Shown: positions 43,127 through 52,833, counted from the first letter of the stretch. The stretch is 64,000 bases of DNA from Mesorhizobium sp. 65-26 (GCA_001899205.1 MKVL01000012.1:1-64000); one strand, 5' to 3'. Program-made: numbers and translations. The notes: generated from the letters alone by a model not told the origin.

Positions 43127-43273
43127 CTATAGATTCCAGAGGGCCCCTGAAGAGTCAAGCGGAGTCACAAGGAATTTATTCCTTGCCCGGATTTGCCGGA
43201 AAAAGGGCCTGTAATGCGCGCATTTGCCGATTTGAGCGTGAAAGCCTATATGCCGGGATCAAAAGGACAAGGC

Positions 43274-43696
43274 ATGGCCCGCATCTACAAGACCCGCACC
43301 TGGCACGACGAATTCTCACCGTCGATGGAGGAAATCGAGTTCCTGGCGCTGGAGGCCTACGCGCACCTGCCGGAGGATTTCCGCAAGCTTACCGGCGAAA
43401 TCGTCATCCAGATCGCGGAGTTCCCGACCGAAGAGATCATGGACGACCTGTCGCTGGAAACGCCCTTCGACCTGCTCGGCCTGTTCGAAGGGCGCGGCAT
43501 CGCCGAACGCTGGAACCCGCAGACGGGCGAAGGGCCGAACCGCATCACGCTTTACCGTCGCGCCATCCTCGACTACTGGGCCGAAAACGAGGAAACGCTG
43601 GGCGATATCGTCACCCATGTGCTGATCCACGAGATCGGCCATCATTTCGGCTTATCCGACGACGATATGGAGCGCATCGAGGCGGCGGCGGAGTGA
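43274..43696 (+). CDS. zincin-like metallopeptidase family protein (DUF1025)
   Basis: A 140-aa minimal zincin. The zinc site is H-E-IGH-H in VTHVLIHEIGHHFGLSDDDM, with a preceding substrate strand NRITLYRRAIL. Widespread in alphaproteobacteria, its substrate is unknown. The ATG at 43274 (MARIYKTRTWHDEFSP) is preferred; an open stretch back to 43193 lies in the imuA promoter region. It is divergent from imuA. Confidence 0.88.
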   Translation: MARIYKTRTWHDEFSPSMEEIEFLALEAYAHLPEDFRKLTGEIVIQIAEFPTEEIMDDLSLETPFDLLGLFEGRGIAERWNPQTGEGPNRITLYRRAILDYWAENEETLGDIVTHVLIHEIGHHFGLSDDDMERIEAAAE

Positions 43697-43701
43697 GTGT
43701 C

Positions 43702-44043
43702 ATGCGCGAATTCATCAACCCGGGCGACCTGTTCGACAGGCTGAAGGCCGCCTGGGGGCCGGAAAGCTCCGGAAGCTGGAGCGTCGAAAACCCGGCCAAG
43801 GGCCACTGCAGCGCCACCTCGCTGGTCATCCACGACGCTTTCGGCGGCAGCATCCTGAAGACGCACACGCCGGGCGGCACGCATTTCTACAACATGGTCG
43901 ACGGCGTGCGTTGGGACATGACGGTCAGCCAGTTCGACCGGCCGATACCCTTCGCCGACCTGCCGTCCAGCCGCGAGGAAGCGCTGGCCGACGCCACGCC
44001 CGCCCGCTACGAGGCGCTGAAGGCGCGGATGGCGCTGCGCTGA
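43702..44043 (+). CDS. YunG-family protein
   Basis: A 113-aa protein. The pattern W-G-PESSGSW, NPAKGHCSATSLVIHDAFGGSIL, GTHFYNMVDGVRWDMTVSQF matches the YunG family of small cytosolic proteins of unknown function; the Cys and His resemble a papain-like arrangement (inference). It begins five bases after the metallopeptidase stop and is co-transcribed with it. Confidence 0.75.
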   Translation: MREFINPGDLFDRLKAAWGPESSGSWSVENPAKGHCSATSLVIHDAFGGSILKTHTPGGTHFYNMVDGVRWDMTVSQFDRPIPFADLPSSREEALADATPARYEALKARMALR

Positions 44044-44121
44044 AGCGATCGCCTGCCGGCGCCCGGCGGGATGCGATCACGGACCGGGCATCCAGCCAGC
44101 CGGATGCTCCAGATGCTGGGG

Positions 44122-44328
44122 TTACCAGTCGCTGAGCTTGGTGTCGGGCGTGTATTCGTGGCCCTCGACATCCTTCACCACGGCCTGTCCGCAGCGCATC
44201 GACTTGGTCTTCTTGTCGTAGCCGTAGGTCGGCGAACCGAAGAGATGCCAGCCCTTGTTCAGGGCCGCCGTCACCTTGTGGCAGAAGCTGGCGTCGTCCG
44301 GGCCGGTCAGAAAGCGGTAGAGTTTCAT
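44122..44328 (-). CDS. DUF1737 protein
   Basis: A 68-aa protein with the DUF1737 core KLYRFLTGPDDASFCHKVTAALNKGWHLFGSPTYGYD, then a short charged tail. The function of the family is unknown. It converges with the YunG-like gene and lies 93 bp past the lyase gene, probably on its own transcript. Confidence 0.85.
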   Translation of the reverse strand: MKLYRFLTGPDDASFCHKVTAALNKGWHLFGSPTYGYDKKTKSMRCGQAVVKDVEGHEYTPDTKLSDW

Positions 44329-44421
44329 CGTCTCATTCCTGTGGTGAATTGCCGTCGCCCAAACCGTGGCCCCGATCGCACCCCTGGACAGGGTCAGGCA
44401 TGTGCTCTCGGGCGGCGTCCA

Positions 44422-45300
44422 TCATGCGCCGATGGCGGCCACCTTCGCCAGCAGTTTTTCGGCCTGCGCCAGATGCAGCCGCTCGACCATGCGGCCGTTC
44501 AGCGCGATCACGCCCTTGCCGGCATTGCCGGGCTGGGCGAAGGCCTCGACGACAAGGCGCGCCTCGGCTACCGCCTCGGGGGTTGGCGCGAAAGCGCGGT
44601 TGGCGGCCTCGATCTGCGCCGGATGGATGAGCGTCTTGCCGTCGAATCCCATGGCGGCGGCCTCGGCGCATTGGCGGGCGAAACCGTCGAGGTCGCGAAA
44701 GTCGTTGGACACGCCGTCGATCATGTCGAGGCCGCCGGCGCGGGCGGCCAGCACCATCTGCATCAGCCAGGGCACGAGATAGCGCCGGTCGGGCGTGGCG
44801 AGCACGCCGGTATCCTTGACCAGGTCATTCGTTCCGGCAACGAAACAGTCCAGGCGCGAGGCCGGATCGCGACCCAATTCGGCGATGGCGCCGATGTTGA
44901 GCAACGCCCTGGGTGTCTCGATCATCGCCCACAGCTTCACGCTGTCCGGCACGAAGGCGTCGTCGAGCAGGTCGCCGGCTTCCAGCACGTCGCGCGGCGT
45001 GTTGACCTTGGGCAAAAGGATGGCGTCGGGCTCGCAGGCAGCCGCGGCGCGCAGGTCGTCCGCGCCCCATTCGCTGGACAGCGCGTTGACGCGCACGATC
45101 ATCTCGCGGCGCCGATCGGCGCGCCCGGCGAAAACGGCCGCCAGCCTGTCGCGCGCCGCGACCTTGTCGGCGGGCGCGACGGCATCCTCGAGGTCGACGA
45201 TGACGCCGTCGCAATCGAGCGTGGCGATCTTGGCCAGCGCCTTCTCGTTCGAGGCGGGCACATAGAGCACGGAACGGCGCGGGCGGTAGGTCTGGGTCAT
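44422..45300 (-). CDS. CoA ester lyase / citrate lyase beta-like (HpcH/HpaI family)
   Basis: A 292-aa TIM-barrel lyase. The family residues are visible: RSVLYVPASNEKALAKI, DGVIVDLEDAVAP (metal and substrate-binding E-D), IVRVNAL, LLPKV, AMIETPRALLNIGAI (catalytic Glu) and FVAGTNDLVKD. Members cleave malyl-CoA, citramalyl-CoA or related esters. No beta-oxidation or glyoxylate genes adjoin it, so the exact substrate is open. 45301-45396 contains no gene. Confidence 0.9.
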   Translation of the reverse strand: MTQTYRPRRSVLYVPASNEKALAKIATLDCDGVIVDLEDAVAPADKVAARDRLAAVFAGRADRRREMIVRVNALSSEWGADDLRAAAACEPDAILLPKVNTPRDVLEAGDLLDDAFVPDSVKLWAMIETPRALLNIGAIAELGRDPASRLDCFVAGTNDLVKDTGVLATPDRRYLVPWLMQMVLAARAGGLDMIDGVSNDFRDLDGFARQCAEAAAMGFDGKTLIHPAQIEAANRAFAPTPEAVAEARLVVEAFAQPGNAGKGVIALNGRMVERLHLAQAEKLLAKVAAIGA

Positions 45301-45396
45301 GGACGCGATCTATGCCGGCTGGCGGCGGCCGAGGCAAGCATGTGGTGCTATCTCCATCGAGCCACCGGCAAGGTCGGGAGCCGGTCGGCTTCCGGC

Positions 45397-46515
45397 TTAC
45401 GCGCCCGCGAAACTCACATCCGAGGGGACGGCTTTGCCGGCGGCGTCGAAAACATGAATATCGCGCCGCCGCGCCGTGAAATGGACGCCCTGCGAGCGCG
45501 CGACGGAGCTCTCCCCGTCCACCTTGACCAGGAATTTTTCGCTGACGCCGGGCAGGTCCACATAGAGAATCTGCACCTCGCCGAGATGCTCGACGAGATC
45601 GACGGTTCCGGCAAATGCCGGCTCGGCCCCCTTGCCCTCGGCGATCCGCAGGTTTTCCGGGCGGATGCCGATGCTGACGGCCTCACCTTTCGAAAGCCTG
45701 CCAGGCTCCGCCGCCACATCGAGGGTGACGCCGCAGTCGAGCCGGCAACGCGCCGACGTTCCGGTGCGCTCGACGACCGTTCCCTTCAGGATGTTCATCG
45801 CCGGCGAGCCGATGAACTGGGCGACGAAGAGGTTCGCGGGCTTCCGGTAAAGGTCGGTCGGCGTGCCCAGCTGCTCGATGCCACCATCCTTGAACACGAC
45901 GATCCGGTCCGCCAGCGTCATCGCCTCGACCTGGTCGTGGGTGACGTAGATCATCGTCACGTCGGGCATGCTCTGCTTCAGCTTGGCGATCTCGATGCGG
46001 GTGGCGACGCGCAGCGCGGCATCGAGGTTGGAGAGCGGCTCGTCGAACAGGAAGACACGCGGATTGCGCACGATGGCGCGGCCGATCGCCACGCGCTGCC
46101 GCTGCCCGCCGGAAAGAGCCCTCGGCAGGCGTTGCAGATATTTGTCGAGCTGGAGGATTTCGGCCGCCTTGCGCACCCGCTCGTCGATCTCGGCCTTGGT
46201 CATCCCGGCGATGCGCAACCCGAAGGCCATGTTCTCGTAGACCGTCATATGCGGGTAGAGCGCATAGGACTGGAACACCATGGAGATGCCACGCTTCGAG
46301 GGCGCGACGGCATTGATCCGCTCGCCATCGATGACGAGGTCGCCGGAGGTGATCGCCTCCAGGCCGGCGATCGAGCGCAGCAAGGTGGATTTCCCGCAGC
46401 CCGACGGTCCGACGAAGACGATGAGTTCACCCGACTTTATCTCAAGGTCGATGCCGTGCAGGACTTCCAGGTCACCATAAACCTTGCGAATGTTTCTCAG
46501 CGACAAATCGGCCAT
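45397..46515 (-). CDS. carbohydrate ABC transporter ATP-binding protein (UgpC/MsmK type)
   Basis: A 372-aa ATPase. Walker A VGPSGCGKST, Q-loop FQSYALYPHMTV, signature LSGGQRQRVAIGRA, Walker B VFLFDEPLSNLDA and H-loop TH are intact; the C-terminal TOBE/MalK-like domain (GIRPENLRI) follows. It powers the importer made by the binding protein and permeases in this operon. It is the last gene of the proposed fructosamine locus. The ATG at 46515 (MADLSLRN) is used; a start three codons earlier is possible. Confidence 0.95.
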   Translation of the reverse strand: MADLSLRNIRKVYGDLEVLHGIDLEIKSGELIVFVGPSGCGKSTLLRSIAGLEAITSGDLVIDGERINAVAPSKRGISMVFQSYALYPHMTVYENMAFGLRIAGMTKAEIDERVRKAAEILQLDKYLQRLPRALSGGQRQRVAIGRAIVRNPRVFLFDEPLSNLDAALRVATRIEIAKLKQSMPDVTMIYVTHDQVEAMTLADRIVVFKDGGIEQLGTPTDLYRKPANLFVAQFIGSPAMNILKGTVVERTGTSARCRLDCGVTLDVAAEPGRLSKGEAVSIGIRPENLRIAEGKGAEPAFAGTVDLVEHLGEVQILYVDLPGVSEKFLVKVDGESSVARSQGVHFTARRRDIHVFDAAGKAVPSDVSFAGA

Positions 46516-46555
46516 CGTTCCCATTCCATTGGTTTGATTTCGGAGGCATGCGCCG

Positions 46556-47959
46556 TCAGGGAGCGAGCCCGGCCAGGAATCGCGTCACCGCGTCCGGCCT
46601 CCTGTTGAGGATTTCGAGGTCGTTCTTGCGCCGGATGGCGCGGCGCACGACGCGGGCGCCGAAATAGCGCAGGGGCTCGGGCGGAAGCCGGGTGCGCTTG
46701 CCGATGCCGACCAGCCCGCACCGGCTCCACGCGTCGTCACGCCCGAGGACGAGGCTTGCCACGATGCGGCCGGCGACAGGCGTCTGGGCGATGCCCGTGC
46801 CGTTGAAACCCATCGCGTAGAAGATGTTCGCGTGGTCCTTCAAATGCCCGAAGACCGGCAGGTGCTGCGCCGTGCAGTCGATCGGGCCGGTCCAGTCGCA
46901 AAGCACCGGCACGTCCTTGAGTTGCGGATAGACCCGGTGCAATTCCCGGATGTTGTCCGCGCCGCCGTCGCCGCCGCGGTTGAACCGGCCATCGATGCGG
47001 TCGTCATAGGCGATGCCGCCCGTGCCCCGTCCGAAGATGACCGTGCCTTCCGGCGTGCGCTGGTAATAGAGCACATGGTGCTGCGCGTCGCAGATCGAGG
47101 CGCCGTCCGTCCAGCCGATCCGCTCGAGAATGTCGGGCGCCGGCGCGGTCGCGACGACCTGGCTGCTCACCACATAGAGATAGGGATGCAGTTCCGGAAT
47201 GGCCGAAAGCCAGGCATTGGTGGCGAGCACCACCTTGCCGGCGGCAAGCACGCCGCCGGCCGTGCGCAGCCGCGGCCGCGGACCGGGCGTGATTTCGACG
47301 ACCGGGCTCCGCTCGTGGATGACGATGCCCCTTTCAAGGGCAAGCCGGCGCAGGCCGATGGCGAGCTTGGCGGGTTGCACGGTCCCCGCCCTCTCCTCGA
47401 CGATGCCGACATAGGAAACGTCCGAGCCGGTGCGGCGCAGGATGTCGGCGCGCTGAAGCGGCCGGAAGCGCTCTTCGCCGAGCGCGAGGCAGAGGTCACG
47501 GGCGGCGGCCCAGGCCCCTTCCTGCGCGGTCGAACTTGCCGTCCACAGCCAGCCGTCCAGCCTGAGGCCCATATCAACGGCGCCGGAGGTCTGGAGGCCG
47601 TTCAACTCCTCGATGGCGTCTGCGGTCGCCCGGCACAGCATCAGCGCATCGTCCTCGCCGACAAGCGCGCGCAGCATGTCGATCTCGGCGAACCAGCTAT
47701 GAACCTGGCCGCCATTGCGGCCCGAGGCGCCGGAGCCGCAGAAATCGGCTTCGAGCACGGTGACGCGCGTTTCAGGCGACTGTTCCTTGATCCGCAGGGC
47801 CGTCCACAGGCCGGCATATCCGCCGCCGACGATCGCCACATCGCAGTCCGCCGCGCCCTGCAAGGGCTGGGTGACGGCGTCGGCCTCAATGCTGCGCAGC
47901 CAGTAGGAGCGGTCGGCCTTCGCCGCCGCGACGGGCGGCCGCATCGTGATGGTATTCAT
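46556..47959 (-). CDS. FAD-dependent DAO-family oxidoreductase, possibly amadoriase-like
   Basis: A 467-aa flavoenzyme. The dinucleotide-binding motif VAIVGGGYAGLWTALRI is near residue 42, SGASGRNGGQVHSWF follows, and the C-terminal FAD-contact segment is YAMGFNGTGIAQTPVAG. Family enzymes oxidise secondary or N-substituted amines. SocD of the Agrobacterium deoxyfructosyl-glutamine locus belongs to this group (recollection). Its overlap with the FrlD-like kinase (ATGA) supports a role in breaking down a fructosyl-amine. Confidence 0.88.
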   Translation of the reverse strand: MNTITMRPPVAAAKADRSYWLRSIEADAVTQPLQGAADCDVAIVGGGYAGLWTALRIKEQSPETRVTVLEADFCGSGASGRNGGQVHSWFAEIDMLRALVGEDDALMLCRATADAIEELNGLQTSGAVDMGLRLDGWLWTASSTAQEGAWAAARDLCLALGEERFRPLQRADILRRTGSDVSYVGIVEERAGTVQPAKLAIGLRRLALERGIVIHERSPVVEITPGPRPRLRTAGGVLAAGKVVLATNAWLSAIPELHPYLYVVSSQVVATAPAPDILERIGWTDGASICDAQHHVLYYQRTPEGTVIFGRGTGGIAYDDRIDGRFNRGGDGGADNIRELHRVYPQLKDVPVLCDWTGPIDCTAQHLPVFGHLKDHANIFYAMGFNGTGIAQTPVAGRIVASLVLGRDDAWSRCGLVGIGKRTRLPPEPLRYFGARVVRRAIRRKNDLEILNRRPDAVTRFLAGLAP

Positions 47960-48825
47960 GTTCCGGTCCTCTGCGTGCCGCGGATGACATCGTCATATTT
48001 GGCGAGCAACCATTGCGGGATCGCCCGGATGGGCTGCGGGAAGCCGCCGAGATGGGTGCAGGTTTCCGATGCCCTTTCGGCGGCGAGGTCGAGAGCGGCC
48101 CTGCCCGAACGCTCCGCGAAGAAGCGCGACGTGATGAAGGTCGCGATGAAGCTGTCCCCCGCGCCGCAGGTGTCGACGACGGCGACCGGCACCGAACCCG
48201 CCTCGGTCACGCTGCCGCCATCGTCGTAGAAGGAGCCGCGCTTGCCGCAGGTGACCACGATCTGGCGCGCGCCCGCCGCCCTGAACCGCGCGATCAGCGG
48301 TTCCACGGCCTCGGCCGGATCGTCCGGGCCGGAGGCGAAGACCAGCGGCACGCCTTCCAGCGAAAGCTCGAAATGCCGGGTGGAAACATCGATGCTGAAG
48401 GGCATGCCATCCGCGACCAGCCTGCGGACGAGTTGTTCGCTGGAGTTCGTCCCGAGATGCACCCAATCGGCCTGCCGCAGCGCCTCGTAGCGTTCGGCGC
48501 TGGGAACGTAATTCTCGCCCACGCCGAGCGATTCGAGAAGGAAGCGCCGTTCCCCGGCATCGTCGGCAAGCAGGGTCACGGCGGAAGAGCCGGGACGTAT
48601 TTCGACATCGTTCCGGTCGAGCCCCGCCTCCGCGATGGCCTCGAGCATGATGTCGGCTTCCGTATCCTGCCCCAGCGCCCCGAAATAGCGGGCGTTCAGC
48701 CCGTGCCGCCGCCACTGCACGGCGACATTGAGCGCGTTGCCGCCCACAGTGACGAAACCCTTGGTCAGGTAAGCGTCGAGACAATTGTCGCCGACGGCGA
48801 TCAGATTGGGATTGGCTTTCGTCAT
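47956..48825 (-). CDS. PfkB-family sugar kinase, fructoselysine 6-kinase (FrlD)-like
   Basis: A 289-aa ribokinase-fold enzyme. N-terminal GDNCLDAYLTKGFVTVGGNALNVAVQ (the GGNA motif) and the anion-hole motif VDTCGAGDSFIATFI with the catalytic Asp are present. NCLDAY and VGGNALNVAV resemble FrlD. It would phosphorylate the sugar part of an imported fructosyl-amine at C6. The start at 48825 overlaps the epimerase stop (ATGA), and its stop overlaps the oxidase start. Confidence 0.85.
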   Translation of the reverse strand: MTKANPNLIAVGDNCLDAYLTKGFVTVGGNALNVAVQWRRHGLNARYFGALGQDTEADIMLEAIAEAGLDRNDVEIRPGSSAVTLLADDAGERRFLLESLGVGENYVPSAERYEALRQADWVHLGTNSSEQLVRRLVADGMPFSIDVSTRHFELSLEGVPLVFASGPDDPAEAVEPLIARFRAAGARQIVVTCGKRGSFYDDGGSVTEAGSVPVAVVDTCGAGDSFIATFITSRFFAERSGRAALDLAAERASETCTHLGGFPQPIRAIPQWLLAKYDDVIRGTQRTGT

Positions 48826-49667
48826 TCCTGGTCCGCCCGATCGAGATGAGGCGCGATCGCGTCCAGGCATCGCCTCCAGGCGGAAACGGGATCGAGTGCA
48901 TAGGACCCGTTGCCGAAGGGCTCGAAGGTCAGCGTGCCGGCAAACCCTTGCGCGCGAAGCTGGCCGAGATGGTGGTCGAGCGGCAGGTTGCCGTCGCCCC
49001 AGGCAAGATGTCCCGCCGGCGTCCCGTCGACGACATGGACATGCGCAATACGCTTTCCGAAGCGCTCGAAATAACCGCCGACGCTGTCGCCCGCGGTCGC
49101 CATGGCAACGAGATCGAGCACCACGTCGATGTCGTCGCCGTCGAGCGCGCGCCACAGGGCGTGAAGTTCATCCGCATTGGTGACGATGTTGCTTTCGAGG
49201 CGCTGCAGCGGCTCCAGAAGGCAGGAAACGCCGAGCGACCTCGCATGCGACGCGATCCGGTTGATCGACGCGACCGAATGCTCCCAGGCGGTTTGCCTGC
49301 TTTCGCATTCGAAACCGCGGCCCGGCGTCAGGAAGAGATAGGTCGCGCCGAGTTCGGCGCTGATATCGGCCGCGCGCATGAAGCGCTCGACGCTGGCCTC
49401 CCGATAGGCGCCGTCGCCGGACGCGATGTTGATCGGATAGAGAACCTGCTCCGGCGTGAAGCAACGGACGGTCAGGCCGTTGTCGGCGAGGATCGACTTT
49501 ACCTCGGCGAGCCGCGCGCGGTTGTCATGGAAGAGGTCGAGATGCGGGGCGATGCCCCAGAATTCCATCCGGTCGAACCCCATGGCGCTGAGCTTTTCGG
49601 CGGTCCAGCGGAAGGGGTGGTGCTGAAAGGAGAAATTCGCACCGATGAGCTGTCTGCGTTTCAACAT
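48822..49667 (-). CDS. sugar isomerase/epimerase TIM barrel, FrlC (fructoselysine 3-epimerase)-like
   Basis: A 281-aa xylose-isomerase-like TIM barrel. MGFDRMEFWGIAPHLDLF, VRCFTPEQVLYPINIAS, the Glu ligand in CLLEPLQRLESN, and HVHVVDGTPAGHLAWGDG are the metal-site regions. The FTPE...YPINIA segment resembles FrlC. It could epimerise psicosyl-amines into fructosyl-amines before phosphorylation. The ATG at 49667 follows AAGG; an earlier in-frame start at 49700 would overlap the permease gene. Confidence 0.85.
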   Translation of the reverse strand: MLKRRQLIGANFSFQHHPFRWTAEKLSAMGFDRMEFWGIAPHLDLFHDNRARLAEVKSILADNGLTVRCFTPEQVLYPINIASGDGAYREASVERFMRAADISAELGATYLFLTPGRGFECESRQTAWEHSVASINRIASHARSLGVSCLLEPLQRLESNIVTNADELHALWRALDGDDIDVVLDLVAMATAGDSVGGYFERFGKRIAHVHVVDGTPAGHLAWGDGNLPLDHHLGQLRAQGFAGTLTFEPFGNGSYALDPVSAWRRCLDAIAPHLDRADQE

Positions 49668-49677
49668 GAACCTTGCC

Positions 49678-50538
49678 CTATTTCCCGATGCCTTCGGCAA
49701 GCCCGCGGATGAAGAAGCGCTGAGCGGCGAAGAAGACCATGACGATGGGAAGCGCCGAGAGCGTCATGGCGGCGAAGACGACGGCGTAGTTCGTGCCGTG
49801 TTTCGCCATGATGGAGGTCAGGCCGACCGGCAGCGTCTGGAGGTCGGCGCCGCTGGTGAAGATCATCGCGAAGAGATACTCGTTCCAGGCGAAGAGCACG
49901 TGCAGGATGACGCAGGACACCAGGATCGGCTTGCACAGCGGCAGCGTCACCTTCCAGAAGATCTGGCCTTCGCTGGCGCCATCCATGATGGCGGCCTCGT
50001 CGAGGTCGCGCGGCAGGCCAAGCATGTAGGCGCGGATCAGGAAGGTCGTGAAGGGAATGCGGAAGGCGGTGTAGAGGATGATCAGCGCCCAGTAGGTGTT
50101 GTAGAGGCCGAGGTCCTGCATCATGCGCACCAGCGGGATGACGGCGACCGTCGGGCTCAGCATCAGGCCGCCAAGCACGATGCCGACGAAGAACGGCTTG
50201 CCCGGCAGCTTCGAGCGGGTCAGGCCATAAGCGGTCCAGGCGCTGACCAGTACGGTGCAGAAGGCCGATCCGAGCGTGACGATGACGCTCGTCGCGATAT
50301 AGTTGCGAATGCCCTGGTTCCAGGCGGCGATATAGTTCGTCAGGCTGAAGCCTGTCGGCAGCGCGAACGGGTTGCCGAAGATCTCCGCGTTGGTCTTGAA
50401 GCCGTTCAGGGCCATCCAGAACAGCGGATAGAGCACGACGATGCCGAGGCTGGTGAGGAAGGTGACGAGGCAGACCTTCGCCAGCACTGCGACGAAGTCG
50501 GTGCGATCCGTCTGGCGCGGCTGATAGGAGTGGCTCAC
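49678..50538 (-). CDS. carbohydrate ABC transporter permease (MalG type)
   Basis: A 286-aa protein with six predicted helices and the EAA loop DLDEAAIMDGASEGQIFWKVTLPLCKP, typical of sugar importers. The GTG start at 50538 overlaps the stop of the partner permease by four bases (GTGA). It is half of the inner-membrane channel. Confidence 0.93.
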   Translation of the reverse strand: MSHSYQPRQTDRTDFVAVLAKVCLVTFLTSLGIVVLYPLFWMALNGFKTNAEIFGNPFALPTGFSLTNYIAAWNQGIRNYIATSVIVTLGSAFCTVLVSAWTAYGLTRSKLPGKPFFVGIVLGGLMLSPTVAVIPLVRMMQDLGLYNTYWALIILYTAFRIPFTTFLIRAYMLGLPRDLDEAAIMDGASEGQIFWKVTLPLCKPILVSCVILHVLFAWNEYLFAMIFTSGADLQTLPVGLTSIMAKHGTNYAVVFAAMTLSALPIVMVFFAAQRFFIRGLAEGIGK

Positions 50539-51500
50539 AGCTCGACCCTCCGCCTCTTTGTGTACCAGAGCTGCGCGAAGCCGGTCATGAGCGTGATGAC
50601 GAAGATGACCGATGCGATCGCCGCGCCGTAGCCGAAGTCGTTCTCGATGAAACCCTGCTGATAGAGCCACGTGCCGAGGACCTGGCTGCTGTTGTTGGGT
50701 CCGCCGCCGGTCATCACCATGACCTCGTTGAAGACCTGGAACGCGCCGGTGATGGTGATGATCACCATCAGGCCCGTCATTTCCCGCGTCAGCGGAAAGG
50801 TGATGCTCCACAGGCGCCGCCAGGTTCCCGCCCCGTCCATGATCGCCGCGTCGTAGAGGTCGCGCGGGATCTTCTGGATGGCGATGGCGAACAGCAGCGT
50901 CGAATAGCCGAAGCCCTGCCATTGGCTCATGGCGATGATGGCATAGATGGCCGTCCCTTCCTCGCCGAGCCAGGCGCGCGACCATCCCGCAAGGCCGACC
51001 TGTGTCAGCGCCGAATCCAGAAGGCCGATGTCGGGCTGATAGATGAAGTAGAAGAGAAGGCCGGTCACGGTGATCGAGATGGCCGAGGGCACGAAATAGA
51101 CGGCGCGCCAGAAACGCCGCCATCTCTCCTCGGCGAGCCCTTCGATCAACGCCGCCAGCACGAAGGCGCCGAAGACCTGGAAGACGACCGAGATGACGGC
51201 ATAGAGCGTGTTGTTGACGATCGAGGTCCAGACCACCGGATCGGCTTGCAGGCGGCGGTAGTTTTCCAGTCCGACGAAAGCGGTTTCGCCGGTGAAGATG
51301 TCCTGGTTCTTCGTGCTGACGACAAAGTTGTCGATGATCGGATAGTAGACGAACCAGAGGATCAGCACGAAGGCGACGAGGATCCAGCGGAACGACCAAA
51401 CGGCGGCCAGAGGGCCGAGCCAGTCCCTCGCGGACCGGCTCGGCCCGGCAAAGCCGATTTTGACGGCTTCACCCTTGTGCCCAGGCTGCATGGCGGTCAT
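50535..51500 (-). CDS. carbohydrate ABC transporter permease (MalF type)
   Basis: A 321-aa inner-membrane protein with the EAA loop DLYDAAIMDGAGTWRRLWSITFPLTRE and the periplasmic stretch after the first helix seen in MalF-like permeases. The gene lies 13 bp after the binding-protein gene and overlaps its partner permease. Confidence 0.93.
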   Translation of the reverse strand: MTAMQPGHKGEAVKIGFAGPSRSARDWLGPLAAVWSFRWILVAFVLILWFVYYPIIDNFVVSTKNQDIFTGETAFVGLENYRRLQADPVVWTSIVNNTLYAVISVVFQVFGAFVLAALIEGLAEERWRRFWRAVYFVPSAISITVTGLLFYFIYQPDIGLLDSALTQVGLAGWSRAWLGEEGTAIYAIIAMSQWQGFGYSTLLFAIAIQKIPRDLYDAAIMDGAGTWRRLWSITFPLTREMTGLMVIITITGAFQVFNEVMVMTGGGPNNSSQVLGTWLYQQGFIENDFGYGAAIASVIFVITLMTGFAQLWYTKRRRVEL

Positions 51501-51513
51501 CGCTGGCCAATCC

Positions 51514-52833
51514 CTACTTCGACGAAGCCGCCGCTTCCTTCACGCGTTCCATGACCTGTTCCGGGGTCATCGAGCCGCCGATCAGCGCCTGCAGGCCAGA
51601 CAGCCATGCGGCCGCCACGCGCGGCGGATTCGCCGTATCGAGCCAGGGCATGAGGTAGGAGGAATCAGCGATCACCTTCAGGCCGTCGACAACGGTCGGG
51701 TTCATGCTCTCCGCCGAATAGCCGCCGACCGTTGCGCTCGGCTGGCCATAAGGCGGCGCCGACAGGATCTTACCGTTTTCGGCCGAGGTGACAAAGCGCA
51801 TGAAATCGATCGCGAGAGGGACGTTCTTCGAGGCCGCGTTGATCATGTAGCCTTCCGGCGCGCCTTCGATGGCCTTGACGTCGCCCTTGGCGTCCTTCGG
51901 GACCGGCAGCTTGAAGAAACCGAAATCCTCGCGCTTCAGCGCGCCGTCGGCCGTCGACTGATCGAACTCGATGATCTCCTGATAGTACATGGCGGACTTG
52001 CCGTTGCTGAACTGCTGCAAGGCCGAGGCATAGGAGGAACCGTTGGTGCCGGATCCGTCCGAGCATTCATCGATGATCTGCTTGTACTGCTTCAGGCTCT
52101 CGACATAGCCGGGATCGGTATATTCGGCGGTGGCCGGAACGAAATCCTTCTCGAGGGTCGCCTGCGGCACATTGTAGGCAAGCAGCTGGCCCGCATAATG
52201 CACGCCCGGCCAGCCTTCCTTGTTGCCGTAGGAGATCGGCGTGACGCCGGTCTTCTTGAGGGCCGCGCAGGCGCTCAGCAAGTCGTCGAAGGTCTTGGGC
52301 TCGGCAATGCCGGCCTTTTGGAACAGGCTCTTGTTGTAGCCCATGAACTTGGCGTCGAGATAAAGCGGAATGCCGTAGAGCTTGCCATTGTACTGGAAGG
52401 CGGAGACGGCGGCGGTCGCGAGCGTCTTGCCCCATTCCGTGTTGGGCCCGATGACGGGGGTGAGATCGACGGCGCGCTTGCCGCGCACGAAGTTCTCGCC
52501 CCAGCTGCCTGTCCAGGTGAAGTAGACGTCCGGCAGCGAATTGGAGGCGACGAGCGCCTTGGTCTTGCCCTTTACGCTGTCGTCGCTCTCCTGGATGAGC
52601 TCGACCTTCACGCCGGGATGAAGCGCTTCATATTTCTTGGCCGCGTCGACGAAAAAGGGAGAAAGCTGCTGCAGGCCGAATTTCGTCAGCACGCTGACCG
52701 TGCCCGAATAGTCGACCTTCGCATTGGGATCAGCAACGACCGCGTCGGCGGCGGATGCGGCATTGACGCCGCCGATGGCGAAGGCGACGATCGCCGCGAG
52801 GCTGGACGTGCTCAAGAACATATTGGCTTTCAT
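51514..52833 (-). CDS. carbohydrate ABC transporter extracellular substrate-binding protein
   Basis: A 439-aa family-1 binding protein with a signal peptide (MFLSTSSLAAIVAFAIGGVNAASAAD). LHPGVKVELIQESDDSVKGK, DVYFTWTGSWGENFVRG and YGIPLYLDAKFMGYNKSLF show the usual two-lobed fold. GAGGAACTG precedes the ATG. It captures the substrate for the two permeases. Its position right after the SIS deglycase suggests fructosyl-amine ligands (inference). Confidence 0.93.
   Translation of the reverse strand: MKANMFLSTSSLAAIVAFAIGGVNAASAADAVVADPNAKVDYSGTVSVLTKFGLQQLSPFFVDAAKKYEALHPGVKVELIQESDDSVKGKTKALVASNSLPDVYFTWTGSWGENFVRGKRAVDLTPVIGPNTEWGKTLATAAVSAFQYNGKLYGIPLYLDAKFMGYNKSLFQKAGIAEPKTFDDLLSACAALKKTGVTPISYGNKEGWPGVHYAGQLLAYNVPQATLEKDFVPATAEYTDPGYVESLKQYKQIIDECSDGSGTNGSSYASALQQFSNGKSAMYYQEIIEFDQSTADGALKREDFGFFKLPVPKDAKGDVKAIEGAPEGYMINAASKNVPLAIDFMRFVTSAENGKILSAPPYGQPSATVGGYSAESMNPTVVDGLKVIADSSYLMPWLDTANPPRVAAAWLSGLQALIGGSMTPEQVMERVKEAAASSK

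Noticed and set aside
44071-46608. 845-codon rightward frame across the lyase and ABC ATPase genes
   Set aside because: It is the mirror of two clearly recognised leftward genes and has no domain, ribosome site or family resemblance.
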